This document shows, in pieces, positions 1-6,382 of a stretch of DNA of 8,641 bases. Position 1 is the stretch's first letter. The number at the start of each line of letters is the position of its first letter. The stretch is from Myxococcota bacterium. GTDB taxonomy: Bacteria; Myxococcota_C; UBA6777. The position numbers and the translations under genes are program-made. The DNA lies in contig CAUJFU010000209.1 in the NCBI GenBank assembly GCA_963169055.1, positions 1 through 8,641 on the forward strand, read 5' to 3'. The notes beneath the pieces are model-generated. The model searched no databases. It was not told where the DNA came from and worked only from the letters and a program-made list of their open reading frames with translations.

Positions 1-51
1 CTCACAACGCCCAAAAAAGAAAAAGTCTTCCTGAAGTCGTTCGATTTTTTC

Positions 52-100
52 GTGGGGTTTCACCCCACACCCCACGAGAGGGCGAAGCCCTCTTGACCCC
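52..100 (-). repeat. Dispersed hairpin repeat, copy A
   Basis: This is copy A of a short intergenic repeat, read on the minus strand. Positions 70-95 are the exact reverse complement of 6384-6409 in copy C (26 of 26 bases). The copy holds two perfect hairpins. One pairs 79-85-side bases around a GAA loop (stem AGAGGGC/GCCCTCT, spanning 77-93), and the other spans 52-68 (7-bp stem, 3-base loop). It lies downstream of the S9 peptidase stop, so the hairpins would sit in that transcript's 3' end and could act in termination or mRNA stability. It resembles REP-type extragenic palindromes in layout. I cannot assign it to a named family, and no transposase is nearby. Confidence 0.7.
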
Positions 101-166
101 GTATTGGCGGGGCGATTCGAAAGGCCAGAGTCGTTGTTTTGAACGCAAGACTTCCACCGTCGACAT

Positions 167-217
167 GGGGTCAAGGGGCGAAAGTCCCTTGCGGGGTTTG
201 GGGCAGCGCCCCACAAG
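167..217 (+). repeat. Dispersed hairpin repeat, copy B (diverged, opposite orientation)
   Basis: This copy follows the same plan as copies A and C but is more diverged: CAAG, a first hairpin, a G-rich spacer, a second hairpin and CACAAG. The first hairpin spans 172-191 (CAAGGG/CCCTTG plus two inner pairs) and is closed by a GAAA tetraloop, where A and C have a TTC loop. The second spans 199-213 (TGGGGC, AGC loop, GCCCCA). It faces copy A: GGGGTCAAG at 167-175 is the exact inverse of CTTGACCCC at 92-100. The pair forms a composite inverted unit around a 66-bp centre. That centre contains one more small hairpin, CCCCG/CGGGG at 97-112. Confidence 0.6.
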
Positions 218-237
218 ATCAAACAAGATCAAACAAG
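214..237 (+). repeat. 10-bp tandem repeat at the edge of copy B
   Basis: The unit CAAGATCAAA occurs at 214-223 and 224-233, followed by a partial third unit (CAAG, 234-237). It begins inside the CACAAG end of repeat copy B and ends just before the S9 peptidase stop codon. It may come from slippage or from unequal ends left when the repeat inserted. No function is visible. Confidence 0.7.
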
Positions 238-244
238 GCAACGA

Positions 245-3200
245 TCAGTAGGATTGATTCCCGTGGAGGCGGGTCCACCAGAGGGGTTGTTTTTTGAGGT
301 GGCGATCGAACCATGCGAGGATGGTGTGGCTCCAGAGGATGCGTTTGCTGGGTTGAAGGATCCAGTGGTCTTCGCCTTTGACGACGACCATCTCGACGGG
401 CCGTTTGAGCAGTCGCAAGGCGGCGTACATCTGGTAGCTTTCGATGGCGGGGACGTTGGTGTCGTGGCTACCGTGGAGGAGGAGGAGGGGGGTATGGATC
501 TTGTTGGCGGAGAATAGGGGGCTTTGGCGCGTAAAATAGTCGGGATGGCTCCACGGGTAGCGGTGGGCTGCGGAGATGGCGCTGTAGAGGTAGCCCCAGT
601 ATCCGCCGCCCCAGTAACTTGGGATATTGCTGATCCCTGCGTGGCTGATGGCGGCAGCGAACAGTCGGGTTTTGGTGACGACGCTCATGGTGGTAAAGCC
701 GCCGTAGCTTGCGCCGATGCAGCCGACGCGCTTTGAATCGATAAAGGGATGGGCGCGAAGAAACAGGCGGGTGGACTGGATGATCTCGGAAGGAACGAGG
801 GTTCCCCATTCGTTGACGTGGCGTGCGGAGAAGCGTTGTCCAAAGCCGATCGCACCGCTGGGTTGGAGGACATACACAACGTATCCTTGCGCAGCCCAAA
901 GATGGAAGGGATAGCGTCCATCGAAGGTGCGCGTGACGGGGTAGGTTCCGCCGTAATAGTACACGATCAAAGGATAGCGTTTTCGGGGGTCAAAGCCGGG
1001 GGGGTAAAAGACGTGTCCATCGCGTTGTTCGCCTTGTTTGAGGGTGACGTCCCAGTCGGCGATCGGTCCGAGTTGAAGGTGTCGGGCGGCGGCTTGGTTT
1101 GGATCATAAAGCAGCTTGGAGCGGCCTGTGCGCAAGTCCAAGCGGTAGAGGCTTTCGCTGTGCTGTAGACCGCTGCCGATGTAGGTGAGCAGGTGGGTTT
1201 GGCGGCCTGCTCTCAGTTGGCTGAGGATATCGAGGCCCTTGGCATGGGCAAGCGGGCGGATCTGTCCGTTTTTCGGATCGAGTTCGTACAGCAGTCGGCG
1301 GGTTCGGTGAAGCGCGTTGAGGTAGATCTTTTGAGTGAGCGGATGCCAAACAGCCCGCTCGACGCTCGGATCGAAGGTGCGTGTGGGGCAAGTGATCTGT
1401 TTGGTCTTACGGTGGTACAGGTAGATCTCGCCATCATAGTCGTTGGGGACGGTGTTCGGTGGAAGATCGGGTGCATGGCCGAGGATGCCAAACAGCGATG
1501 GACCGCCGCTGATCAAGATGGCGTCGCCGTTCATGGCGTAGGACGCACCGAAAAAACTGCCCAAGTTGTCGAGGATGCGGGTGATCTGCAAGGTTCGCAG
1601 ATCGAGTTCAAACAGAGCGCTTTTGCGAAAAGGACGGGCTTTGTCGTCGGGGATCGAGCGTCGAAAAAGAATTTTGGGTGCGCTTGGGTGCAGTTTGAGG
1701 GTGTCGTTGCCCCAATAGCCCGCTGTGAGGCGCAGGTGCATCTTTCCATCCGCAGACATCGCATAGATATGGCTGCGGTTGCGATGCCAAGGCAAGCGGT
1801 CGAACATCCCGCGCAATCGTAGGAGTCCAGCTTTTTCGGTCTCGGTGGGAGTGAGCGGTAGACTGGCGTTATAGACGATCGTTCGGCTGTCGTGAACCCA
1901 TGCGTGTCCCCAAAGCCCCCGAAGGCCCGAACGCAGCAAACGCACGCTTCCATGTTGCCGATCCACCCGCCAGATCGCGCCTTGCCCTTTGAGGGTCGTC
2001 GAAAAGCTGTAATAACGGCCATTGGGAGACCATTGCAGATCGCGCAGCGCCCCGACAGCACGCAGCGAATGTAGCAGGTGGCCGTGTCGGGCATCGCGCA
2101 GCTCGCTCCAGTACTCGTGATGCCCGTTGGGATGGAGCTTTTGCATCGAAAGGGCAACGTGCTTTCCATCGGGAGAGAGGCTTTGGGTGGTGATGTACTT
2201 GCGATACAGCACGAAGTCGATCGAATGATAAAAGGTGGGTGTCCGATCAGCGGTGATCGCTCGAAGACTCGGTGCGTCCGAGGCTTCAAGGGTCGCTTGA
2301 AGTCCCCAACGTGGTAGACAGTCTTGGGTCGCAAGCGTCTTGATCACGAGGCGATGCAAACCGGGTGTGAGCTTCAAAGAAACCCGTAGTGTGGGGACTG
2401 TGGGGCTTTTGGCTTGGGCTTGGGCTTGTTGGAGCATCCCCCCAAGCATCGCTGTTTGGCGCTCGATCAGTTGGGACTGGCGTTCGAGGATCTGGGCCAT
2501 CCGCAACATCAAGAGATCACGCGGATCGGTTGCGGTGGTGGGCAAAGAGGCGGGAGGCGGAGTTGGTTTGGCCGATGAAGAGGCCGTCACAGCAGCAGTT
2601 TGAGGGGATTTCGCAGGTGTGCAAGTGGCTTGCGTGCTGATCGTTTTCCCATCGAGCAATACGCGCAAACGCTGATGGGAGCGCAAGATCAACGTCGCTT
2701 CGGTGTAGCGCGTAGTGTGCAGCCATGTGGCGGCCCATGCGGCTTGTGGAAGGGGGCTTTTGCGAGAAATCGAACCACCCCCCCAAGGACGCCAACGCAA
2801 CGACCGGCCTCCCAACCAAGACACTTCTTGCCCGATCTGTGGGCGCAAACGCTCTTGATCAAGATGCTCGTCGGCAAGCAGTTGGGTTTCTTTGTAAGAG
2901 CCTTCTTTGTCTTTTGAGAATAGCGGCAAGGGTAGCGGTGCAGGCCCAAGCAGCAGCCACGCACGCAACGGACGCGGCGCAGGCTTCGGTGCGTTGGCTG
3001 GCTTGGCAGCAGGGGTCTTGGGCTTGGTTTTGGTTTTGGCCAGAGATGCCGATGCTGCGGGTTTTGTGGTGGGGCGAGCTTTACGAACAATCGCAGGGGC
3101 CGCAGTATCGGTTGTGGTCGTTCGTTTCGTTGCTTTGGGAGATTTGGAGGGTGTTGGTTGTGCCGTAGCATCCGAGGCTTTGGGATGCGTTGGTTGTGCC

Positions 3201-3343
3201 GTAGCATCCGAGTCTTTGGGAGGGGCGGCGTGGGCACGGGGGCTTGCGAAGCCAAAGACAGCGGATGTCAAAAGCACCGTTGCAGCGGTGCAGTAGGGCA
3301 GAAAAGATCGCGGTGGTGTGTGTTGAGGGGGGCGTATGGGCAT
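245..3343 (-). CDS. Exported S9-family (prolyl oligopeptidase-like) serine peptidase
   Basis: The predicted product has 1032 residues and should be a periplasmic or surface serine peptidase that cleaves peptides, probably releasing N-terminal dipeptides or acting after proline. Residues 1-39 form a signal peptide (hydrophobic stretch 19-33, AHA before the predicted cut). Residues 40-125 are an Ala/Pro/Lys/Thr-rich linker. Residues 127-355 resemble a PA14-like or jelly-roll accessory domain (WLLLGP at 129-134, LRSHQRLRVLLDGK, LTPGLHRLVIK), interrupted at about 240-316 by a Pro/Ser spacer and a Gln/Arg-rich amphipathic helix. Residues about 365-755 are a beta-propeller with recurring SPDG/SPNG-type blades. 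Residues 762-1020 are the alpha/beta-hydrolase, with Ser879 in GASYGG, Asp961 in HGSHD and His993 in GEDHW, so the triad is complete. AAGGAG 6 bases upstream fixes the ATG at 3343. Family members are usually 600-800 residues, so this one is long. The exact subfamily (DPP IV-like or acylaminoacyl-peptidase-like) is unsettled. Confidence 0.93.
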   Translation of the reverse strand: MPIRPPQHTPPRSFLPYCTAATVLLTSAVFGFASPRAHAAPPKDSDATAQPTHPKASDATAQPTPSKSPKATKRTTTTDTAAPAIVRKARPTTKPAASASLAKTKTKPKTPAAKPANAPKPAPRPLRAWLLLGPAPLPLPLFSKDKEGSYKETQLLADEHLDQERLRPQIGQEVSWLGGRSLRWRPWGGGSISRKSPLPQAAWAATWLHTTRYTEATLILRSHQRLRVLLDGKTISTQATCTPAKSPQTAAVTASSSAKPTPPPASLPTTATDPRDLLMLRMAQILERQSQLIERQTAMLGGMLQQAQAQAKSPTVPTLRVSLKLTPGLHRLVIKTLATQDCLPRWGLQATLEASDAPSLRAITADRTPTFYHSIDFVLYRKYITTQSLSPDGKHVALSMQKLHPNGHHEYWSELRDARHGHLLHSLRAVGALRDLQWSPNGRYYSFSTTLKGQGAIWRVDRQHGSVRLLRSGLRGLWGHAWVHDSRTIVYNASLPLTPTETEKAGLLRLRGMFDRLPWHRNRSHIYAMSADGKMHLRLTAGYWGNDTLKLHPSAPKILFRRSIPDDKARPFRKSALFELDLRTLQITRILDNLGSFFGASYAMNGDAILISGGPSLFGILGHAPDLPPNTVPNDYDGEIYLYHRKTKQITCPTRTFDPSVERAVWHPLTQKIYLNALHRTRRLLYELDPKNGQIRPLAHAKGLDILSQLRAGRQTHLLTYIGSGLQHSESLYRLDLRTGRSKLLYDPNQAAARHLQLGPIADWDVTLKQGEQRDGHVFYPPGFDPRKRYPLIVYYYGGTYPVTRTFDGRYPFHLWAAQGYVVYVLQPSGAIGFGQRFSARHVNEWGTLVPSEIIQSTRLFLRAHPFIDSKRVGCIGASYGGFTTMSVVTKTRLFAAAISHAGISNIPSYWGGGYWGYLYSAISAAHRYPWSHPDYFTRQSPLFSANKIHTPLLLLHGSHDTNVPAIESYQMYAALRLLKRPVEMVVVKGEDHWILQPSKRILWSHTILAWFDRHLKKQPLWWTRLHGNQSY
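3153..3221 (-). repeat. In-frame 36-bp tandem duplication in the peptidase linker
   Basis: Two 33-base copies at 3153-3185 and 3189-3221 differ at a single base and are offset by 36 bp. They give a 12-residue protein repeat containing SDATAQPT just after the signal peptide of the S9 peptidase. The near identity points to a recent duplication that keeps the frame. It lengthens a low-complexity linker that probably spaces the enzyme from the membrane or envelope. Confidence 0.85.
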
Positions 3344-3349
3344 GGGCGG

Positions 3350-3355
3350 CTCCTT
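3350..3355 (-). promoter_or_regulatory. Ribosome binding site of the S9 peptidase
   Basis: AAGGAG lies 6 bases before the ATG at 3343, which is directly followed by a signal peptide. This decides the start against an open frame that continues upstream to 3547 without a good Shine-Dalgarno site. Confidence 0.8.
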
Positions 3356-3428
3356 CGGGTTGTTGGAGAAGCGGGTTAGTTGTTGGAACAGCGAGTGTTT
3401 CAGGGAACGGTGTTTGTTTCGAGTCAGA

Positions 3429-3511
3429 CGATGGCGGAGGGGGCTAATACGAAATCCGCCCATCGTAGTAGACGGAAGATGTAGGGGCAGCCCCCTGTGG
3501 CCCAACCACAG
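3429..3511. promoter_or_regulatory. Cluster of inverted repeats between the TerC-family gene and the S9 peptidase
   Basis: The 223-bp gap between these genes holds several palindromes. CGATGGCGGA (3429-3438) pairs with 3455-3465 with one bulged base. CTGTGG (3495-3500) pairs with CCACAG (3506-3511) across a 5-base loop. A small GGGG/CCCC hairpin lies at 3484-3494. CTAATACG (3444-3451) has its exact inverse at 3563-3570, over the TerC stop codon. None is followed by a clear T-run on the minus strand, so a standard intrinsic terminator is not evident. The cluster may be the 3' end of the membrane-protein transcript, a leader or operator of the peptidase gene, or a degenerate relative of the dispersed repeat. 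Confidence 0.4.
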
Positions 3512-3566
3512 CACGCCCACAGCGGATCGCACTGACCCTTTGAGCACACTTCTCTCGGAGAGCGTA

Positions 3567-4607
3567 TTAGGAGGAAGACTTGTCGTGAGGATGATCGGGG
3601 TCAGGAAGGGCAGGGCTGCTCATCTCGGCCTCGCTCAAGGTCTCGTAGGGCGGTTGTTCGGGGAAGCTGCCCGGGGGGAGGTGGACGACCTCTTCTTCTT
3701 TTGGTTCGATCAGCAAAGAGGCGATCACCGACGTGCCGAGCATACCCACCACCACCACCAAAGAAGCGAATGTGGGGATGTGGTACCAGCTATCGATCAG
3801 CATCTTGACACCGACGAACGTAAGCACCGCAGCGAGGCCGAACTTGAGTAGGTGAAAGCGATCCATCACACCCGCAAGCGCAAAGTACAATGAACGCAAC
3901 CCAAGGATCGCGAAAACGTTGGAGGTGTACACAACGAACGGGTCGCGTGAGATCGCAAGCACCGCAGGGATGGAGTCCACCGCAAACACGACGTCGGTCG
4001 CTTCAACGACCGCGATCACAACAAATAACGGCGTTGCCCACAGCACACCATTTTGGCGGACGAAGATCCGATCGTCTTGGTAGGTTTCGGTCACACGAAA
4101 GAGGCGGCGCACCAGCTTGATCACGGGGTTGTCTTCGGGATGGACGCCTGTTTCTTTTTCGAGGGCCATCTTGATGCCTGTAAAAACCAAGAAAGCGCCG
4201 AAGAAATAAAGGATCCAATGGAAGCGATTGATCAATTGAACCCCCGCAAAGATCATGATCGCACGCATGATTAACGCGCCAAAGATCCCCCACGCAAGGA
4301 CTTTATGTTGGTAGGTCGCAGGTACCTTAAAGAAGGAGAAGATCAACATAAAAACAAATAGGTTATCGACACTTAGCGACTTTTCGAGGATGTAGCCTGT
4401 AAAAAATTGAATCGCAAATTCTGGGCCGCGCCAATGGTAGATCCCCACGTTAAAAAGCATCGCCAAATTGATCCAGACAGCGCTCCAAACCAGCGCTTCT
4501 TTCACGTCGATCTGATGGCTTTTGCGATGAAATAGTCCCAAGTCCAACGCAAGCATCAATACCAAAAATACATGGAAGAGGATCCACATCCAGCTTTGCA
4601 CAGACAA
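3567..4607 (-). CDS. TerC/Alx-family integral membrane protein
   Basis: The predicted product has 346 residues. TerC/Alx proteins are inner-membrane proteins linked to metal ion homeostasis, especially manganese export (Alx, MntP-like physiology), and to tellurite resistance. The family signature motifs are intact. LDLGLFHRK is at 21-29, EKSLSVDNLFVF at 75-86, EATDVVFAVDSIPA at 202-215 (acidic Glu202, Asp205 and Asp211, likely metal ligands), and SNVFAILGLRSLYF at 229-242. About eight or nine hydrophobic segments span 7-300. A charged acidic and proline-rich tail (301-346, ending HPHDKSSS) follows. I chose the TTG at 4607 because GGAGGT lies 5 bases upstream. A GTG at 4601 and an ATG at 4589 are alternatives, and all give an N-terminus consistent with the family. 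I infer transport of Mn or a related metal; the substrate cannot be read from the sequence. Confidence 0.92.
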   Translation of the reverse strand: MSVQSWMWILFHVFLVLMLALDLGLFHRKSHQIDVKEALVWSAVWINLAMLFNVGIYHWRGPEFAIQFFTGYILEKSLSVDNLFVFMLIFSFFKVPATYQHKVLAWGIFGALIMRAIMIFAGVQLINRFHWILYFFGAFLVFTGIKMALEKETGVHPEDNPVIKLVRRLFRVTETYQDDRIFVRQNGVLWATPLFVVIAVVEATDVVFAVDSIPAVLAISRDPFVVYTSNVFAILGLRSLYFALAGVMDRFHLLKFGLAAVLTFVGVKMLIDSWYHIPTFASLVVVVGMLGTSVIASLLIEPKEEEVVHLPPGSFPEQPPYETLSEAEMSSPALPDPDHPHDKSSS

Positions 4608-4612
4608 CGCAC

Positions 4613-4618
4613 ACCTCC
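4613..4618 (-). promoter_or_regulatory. Ribosome binding site selecting a TTG start for the TerC-family gene
   Basis: GGAGGT lies 5 bases before the TTG at 4607, 11 before a GTG at 4601 and 23 before the first internal ATG at 4589. The open frame upstream to an ATG at 4703 has no comparable site and encodes a Cys/Arg-rich stretch unlike family N-termini. TTG is therefore the preferred start, with GTG second. Confidence 0.6.
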
Positions 4619-4636
4619 GACGGATTGCGGCAAGGG

Positions 4637-4701
4637 ATAGCACCACAACGCGCAAACACGCGCATCGTAGAAAAAAGCAACAGACCATAGCACCGCAACG
4701 C
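4637..4701. repeat. 15-bp direct repeat in the leader of the TerC-family gene
   Basis: ATAGCACCRCAACGC occurs at 4637-4651 and 4687-4701, matching at 14 of 15 bases and offset by exactly 50 bp, inside a 102-bp intergenic gap. A small CGCG/CGCG hairpin with a T/G-rich loop lies between them at about 4649-4662. The near-integral number of helical turns (about five) would suit a pair of regulator binding sites, but a chance or duplication origin is possible. I could not place a convincing -35/-10 promoter here, and no Mn-sensing riboswitch is recognisable. Confidence 0.4.
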
Positions 4702-4709
4702 ATACGAGG

Positions 4710-5774
4710 CTAGATGCTCTCGAAAAGGGCGGTCTCTAGGTCTGCTTGGCGCTTTTTCCATTGGGTCGCGCAATGGTGGGCTTGTTGGTGGAGAGTGTGC
4801 AGAAGGTTTTGACGGGCATCTCGGAGGCTTTGAAGAAAAGCATCCAATTGTTGGCGTTGTTTGCGCAGTTCTTCTCTACGGTGCGAAACCGAGGACGGAA
4901 GGCAAGCGATATCATAATATTTTCGCATCCACTCGGCGTATTCGGTCATCCACGCACGACTCGGGCGTCGAGGGGGGGCGGTGTTGTCTTCTCGCATCGC
5001 GTAATAACTTGCGTGGAGTTCCGCCAAAAAGCCGATCCAGTACACAAAGCGCAGCGATATCTGACAAGCCATGCGAACCATGATCAGCGTCAACGGATGC
5101 GCGTCATCCAGATCTCGCCGAAGATGGGGGGGCGGCGCAGAAAAAGCGTTGGCCGCTTTCCAGTAAAATTGATCGATCTGGCGTGGAAATTCTGGATATC
5201 GTTGCGGATCTTGCAGCCACAACAGCTTTTGTGCAAGCAGGTTTCGCAAAGAGGTCAGGCGCGTGTGTTCTGTTGCCTCTTCGCGCTCGATGCAGCGCAG
5301 CGCAACATCGTTCATCCAACGGTGCGCGATATCGGCAGGGGCATACGCAGCAGGCAGCCTCCGCGATGACGCGACTCGCGGGAGTTTTCGCGCCGTTTGT
5401 GACAACAACGGAAGCCCCTCGTCTCCGTAAAACACGACTTCGCCGCCATGTAGGACGTGATCGCTGTAGAGCGGGCTGTTTCCCAATCGGCGGATAATGC
5501 TGCGATCTCGGCCTCCATATCGCAAACGCGGCATCTGGCTATGAAGCAGAATCTCACACGTTTGCTCTAATTCTTCGGCTGTTTCCGGCATCTTGGCAAA
5601 TGAATAGCTTGGTGGGTGGGTGCTGCTCGACACCAACAACGAAAGTCTCGGCGCGATGGCTTGCATCCCCTCTACTCGCCCCACCATCGCATAAAATGGG
5701 CCCGCCGCATTTTGAAGATCCCGATAAGGGTGAATGTACCACACATCTTGCGAGAGATCGGGCATCTTTTCCAT
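4710..5774 (-). CDS. Hypothetical protein of unknown family with C-terminal coiled coil
   Basis: I do not recognise this 354-residue protein. It has no signal peptide and should be cytosolic. The N-terminal 150 residues are mixed alpha/beta in character (HPYRDLQNAAGPFYAMVGRVEG at about 15-36, LHGGEVVFYGDEGLPLL at 108-124). The middle (about 147-260) looks helical and holds a semi-hydrophobic stretch at 228-252 that is interrupted by Arg and so is unlikely to span a membrane. Residues 297-350 are rich in Arg, Gln, Glu, Leu and His and should form a coiled coil. The composition is notably rich in Arg, His, Tyr and Trp. The ATG at 5774 is preceded by AGGAGG with 7-base spacing. An upstream GTG at 5861 would add 29 residues without a ribosome binding site. 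It may be a lineage-specific gene; no neighbour explains its job. Confidence 0.75.
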   Translation of the reverse strand: MEKMPDLSQDVWYIHPYRDLQNAAGPFYAMVGRVEGMQAIAPRLSLLVSSSTHPPSYSFAKMPETAEELEQTCEILLHSQMPRLRYGGRDRSIIRRLGNSPLYSDHVLHGGEVVFYGDEGLPLLSQTARKLPRVASSRRLPAAYAPADIAHRWMNDVALRCIEREEATEHTRLTSLRNLLAQKLLWLQDPQRYPEFPRQIDQFYWKAANAFSAPPPHLRRDLDDAHPLTLIMVRMACQISLRFVYWIGFLAELHASYYAMREDNTAPPRRPSRAWMTEYAEWMRKYYDIACLPSSVSHRREELRKQRQQLDAFLQSLRDARQNLLHTLHQQAHHCATQWKKRQADLETALFESI

Positions 5775-5781
5775 CACGCGC

Positions 5782-5787
5782 CCTCCT
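5782..5787 (-). promoter_or_regulatory. Ribosome binding site of the hypothetical gene
   Basis: AGGAGG ends 7 bases before the ATG at 5774 and decides the start over the longer open frame reaching a GTG at 5861. Confidence 0.75.
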
Positions 5788-5796
5788 ATCCATCCT

Positions 5797-5825
5797 CTGC
5801 GATCCGCAGGTGAATGACGATTCAC
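5797..5825. promoter_or_regulatory. Two abutting inverted repeats in the leader of the hypothetical gene
   Basis: CTGCG-ATC-CGCAG (5797-5809) is directly followed by GTGAAT-GACG-ATTCAC (5810-5825). Both stems are perfect, and together they lie 10 bases upstream of the Shine-Dalgarno site. A weak candidate promoter on the minus strand (TTGCGC, 17-base spacer, TATCTT with its -10 at 5841-5846) would place the GTGAAT palindrome just after the transcription start, as an operator or as RNA hairpins next to the ribosome binding site. The promoter match is poor, so only the palindromes themselves are certain. Confidence 0.4.
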
Positions 5826-5908
5826 ACGCCCAAGACCCCGAAGATAGCGATCCAAATCCACCCGCGCAAGGAAAAATAGGCGGCTGCCGTCGACGCAAAG
5901 AAAAGCGG

Positions 5909-6337
5909 CTAGGGCCGTTCGAGGTTAAACGACCCCGAATCTTTGAAGGTGATGCCCAAAACGGTGGACTCCACGGTATAACTTCCCAAGATCAGACCAT
6001 TTTTGATCTCGCCTTTGAAACTGTAGCGGCAGTTCCCGATCCGTGTGAGCAACGTCACCGCGCCTTGCTCTGTCACCAAACTTCCCGACTCAAGGAGGGT
6101 TTTGCTCAGAGATTGCCCGCCGTTGCAGCTCCCTACGTTGGTGAGCTCAATGCTGCCTTCCACCAGCCCACCGCTGTTTTGCTTCTGGATCTCCAGCTTG
6201 ATGATCCCCGCTTTGGGATTGTCCTTGCCAAAATAGCCTGTCCACGGCCCGCTCAGATTGTAACCACAGCCGCTTTGCACCCACAGCAAAACCATCGAAA
6301 ACACAAAAAAACACCAGATATTCAACACTTTTTGCAT
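5909..6337 (-). CDS. Small exported beta-rich protein, probable lipoprotein
   Basis: The predicted product has 142 residues. The N-terminus has a short charged end, a strong hydrophobic stretch (about 5-20) and then Ser-Gly-Cys24-Gly, which looks like a lipoprotein signal with Cys24 as the lipidated residue. The -3 position is Gln, outside the strict lipobox, so a plain signal peptide is possible. The mature part begins with a GPWTGYFG-type motif. It continues as alternating hydrophobic strands separated by glycines (GIIKLEIQ, GSIELTN, GAVTLLTR, YSFKGEI, GSYTVEST, GSFNLER), a pattern typical of a small antiparallel beta-barrel or lipocalin-like fold. Cys71 and Cys103 could form a disulfide in the periplasm. 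AAGGAG lies 10 bases upstream of the ATG. The binding partner is unknown. The gene stands alone, 137 bp after the thiolase and 134 bp before the next gene. Confidence 0.8.
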   Translation of the reverse strand: MQKVLNIWCFFVFSMVLLWVQSGCGYNLSGPWTGYFGKDNPKAGIIKLEIQKQNSGGLVEGSIELTNVGSCNGGQSLSKTLLESGSLVTEQGAVTLLTRIGNCRYSFKGEIKNGLILGSYTVESTVLGITFKDSGSFNLERP

Positions 6338-6382
6338 GACAGAAATACTCCTTTTTCACCTGCACGAAGAAAGCATACGGAG

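Noticed and set aside
8-42. An intrinsic terminator for the S9 peptidase transcript (T-rich run on the minus strand near 11-25)
   Set aside because: The T-run is real, but the preceding CTTC/GAAG stem has a two-base loop and a mismatch, so it is not a convincing hairpin.
214-237. A minimal CRISPR array
   Set aside because: The 10-bp units are contiguous, with no spacers and no cas genes nearby.
2-241. A 79-residue minus-strand open frame across the left intergenic region
   Set aside because: It reads straight through repeat copies A and B and their hairpins, has no Shine-Dalgarno site of note, and its composition reflects the repeat. It is probably non-coding.
1193-1822. A 209-residue plus-strand open frame
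   Set aside because: It lies wholly inside the S9 peptidase on the opposite strand. The peptidase frame has clear domains there, so this is a shadow of GC-rich coding DNA.
3344-3547. A 68-residue N-terminal extension of the S9 peptidase
   Set aside because: It would bury the signal peptide inside the protein. It crosses palindromes, and the ATG at 3343 has a well-placed AAGGAG.
4608-4703. A 32-residue N-terminal extension of the TerC-family protein from an ATG at 4703
   Set aside because: The stretch is Cys/Arg-rich, is unlike family N-termini and covers the direct repeats. GGAGGT points to a start at 4607.
4608-4709. A Mn-sensing yybP-ykoY riboswitch upstream of the TerC-family gene
   Set aside because: The gap is about 100 bp and I could not find the conserved riboswitch core or its paired helices.
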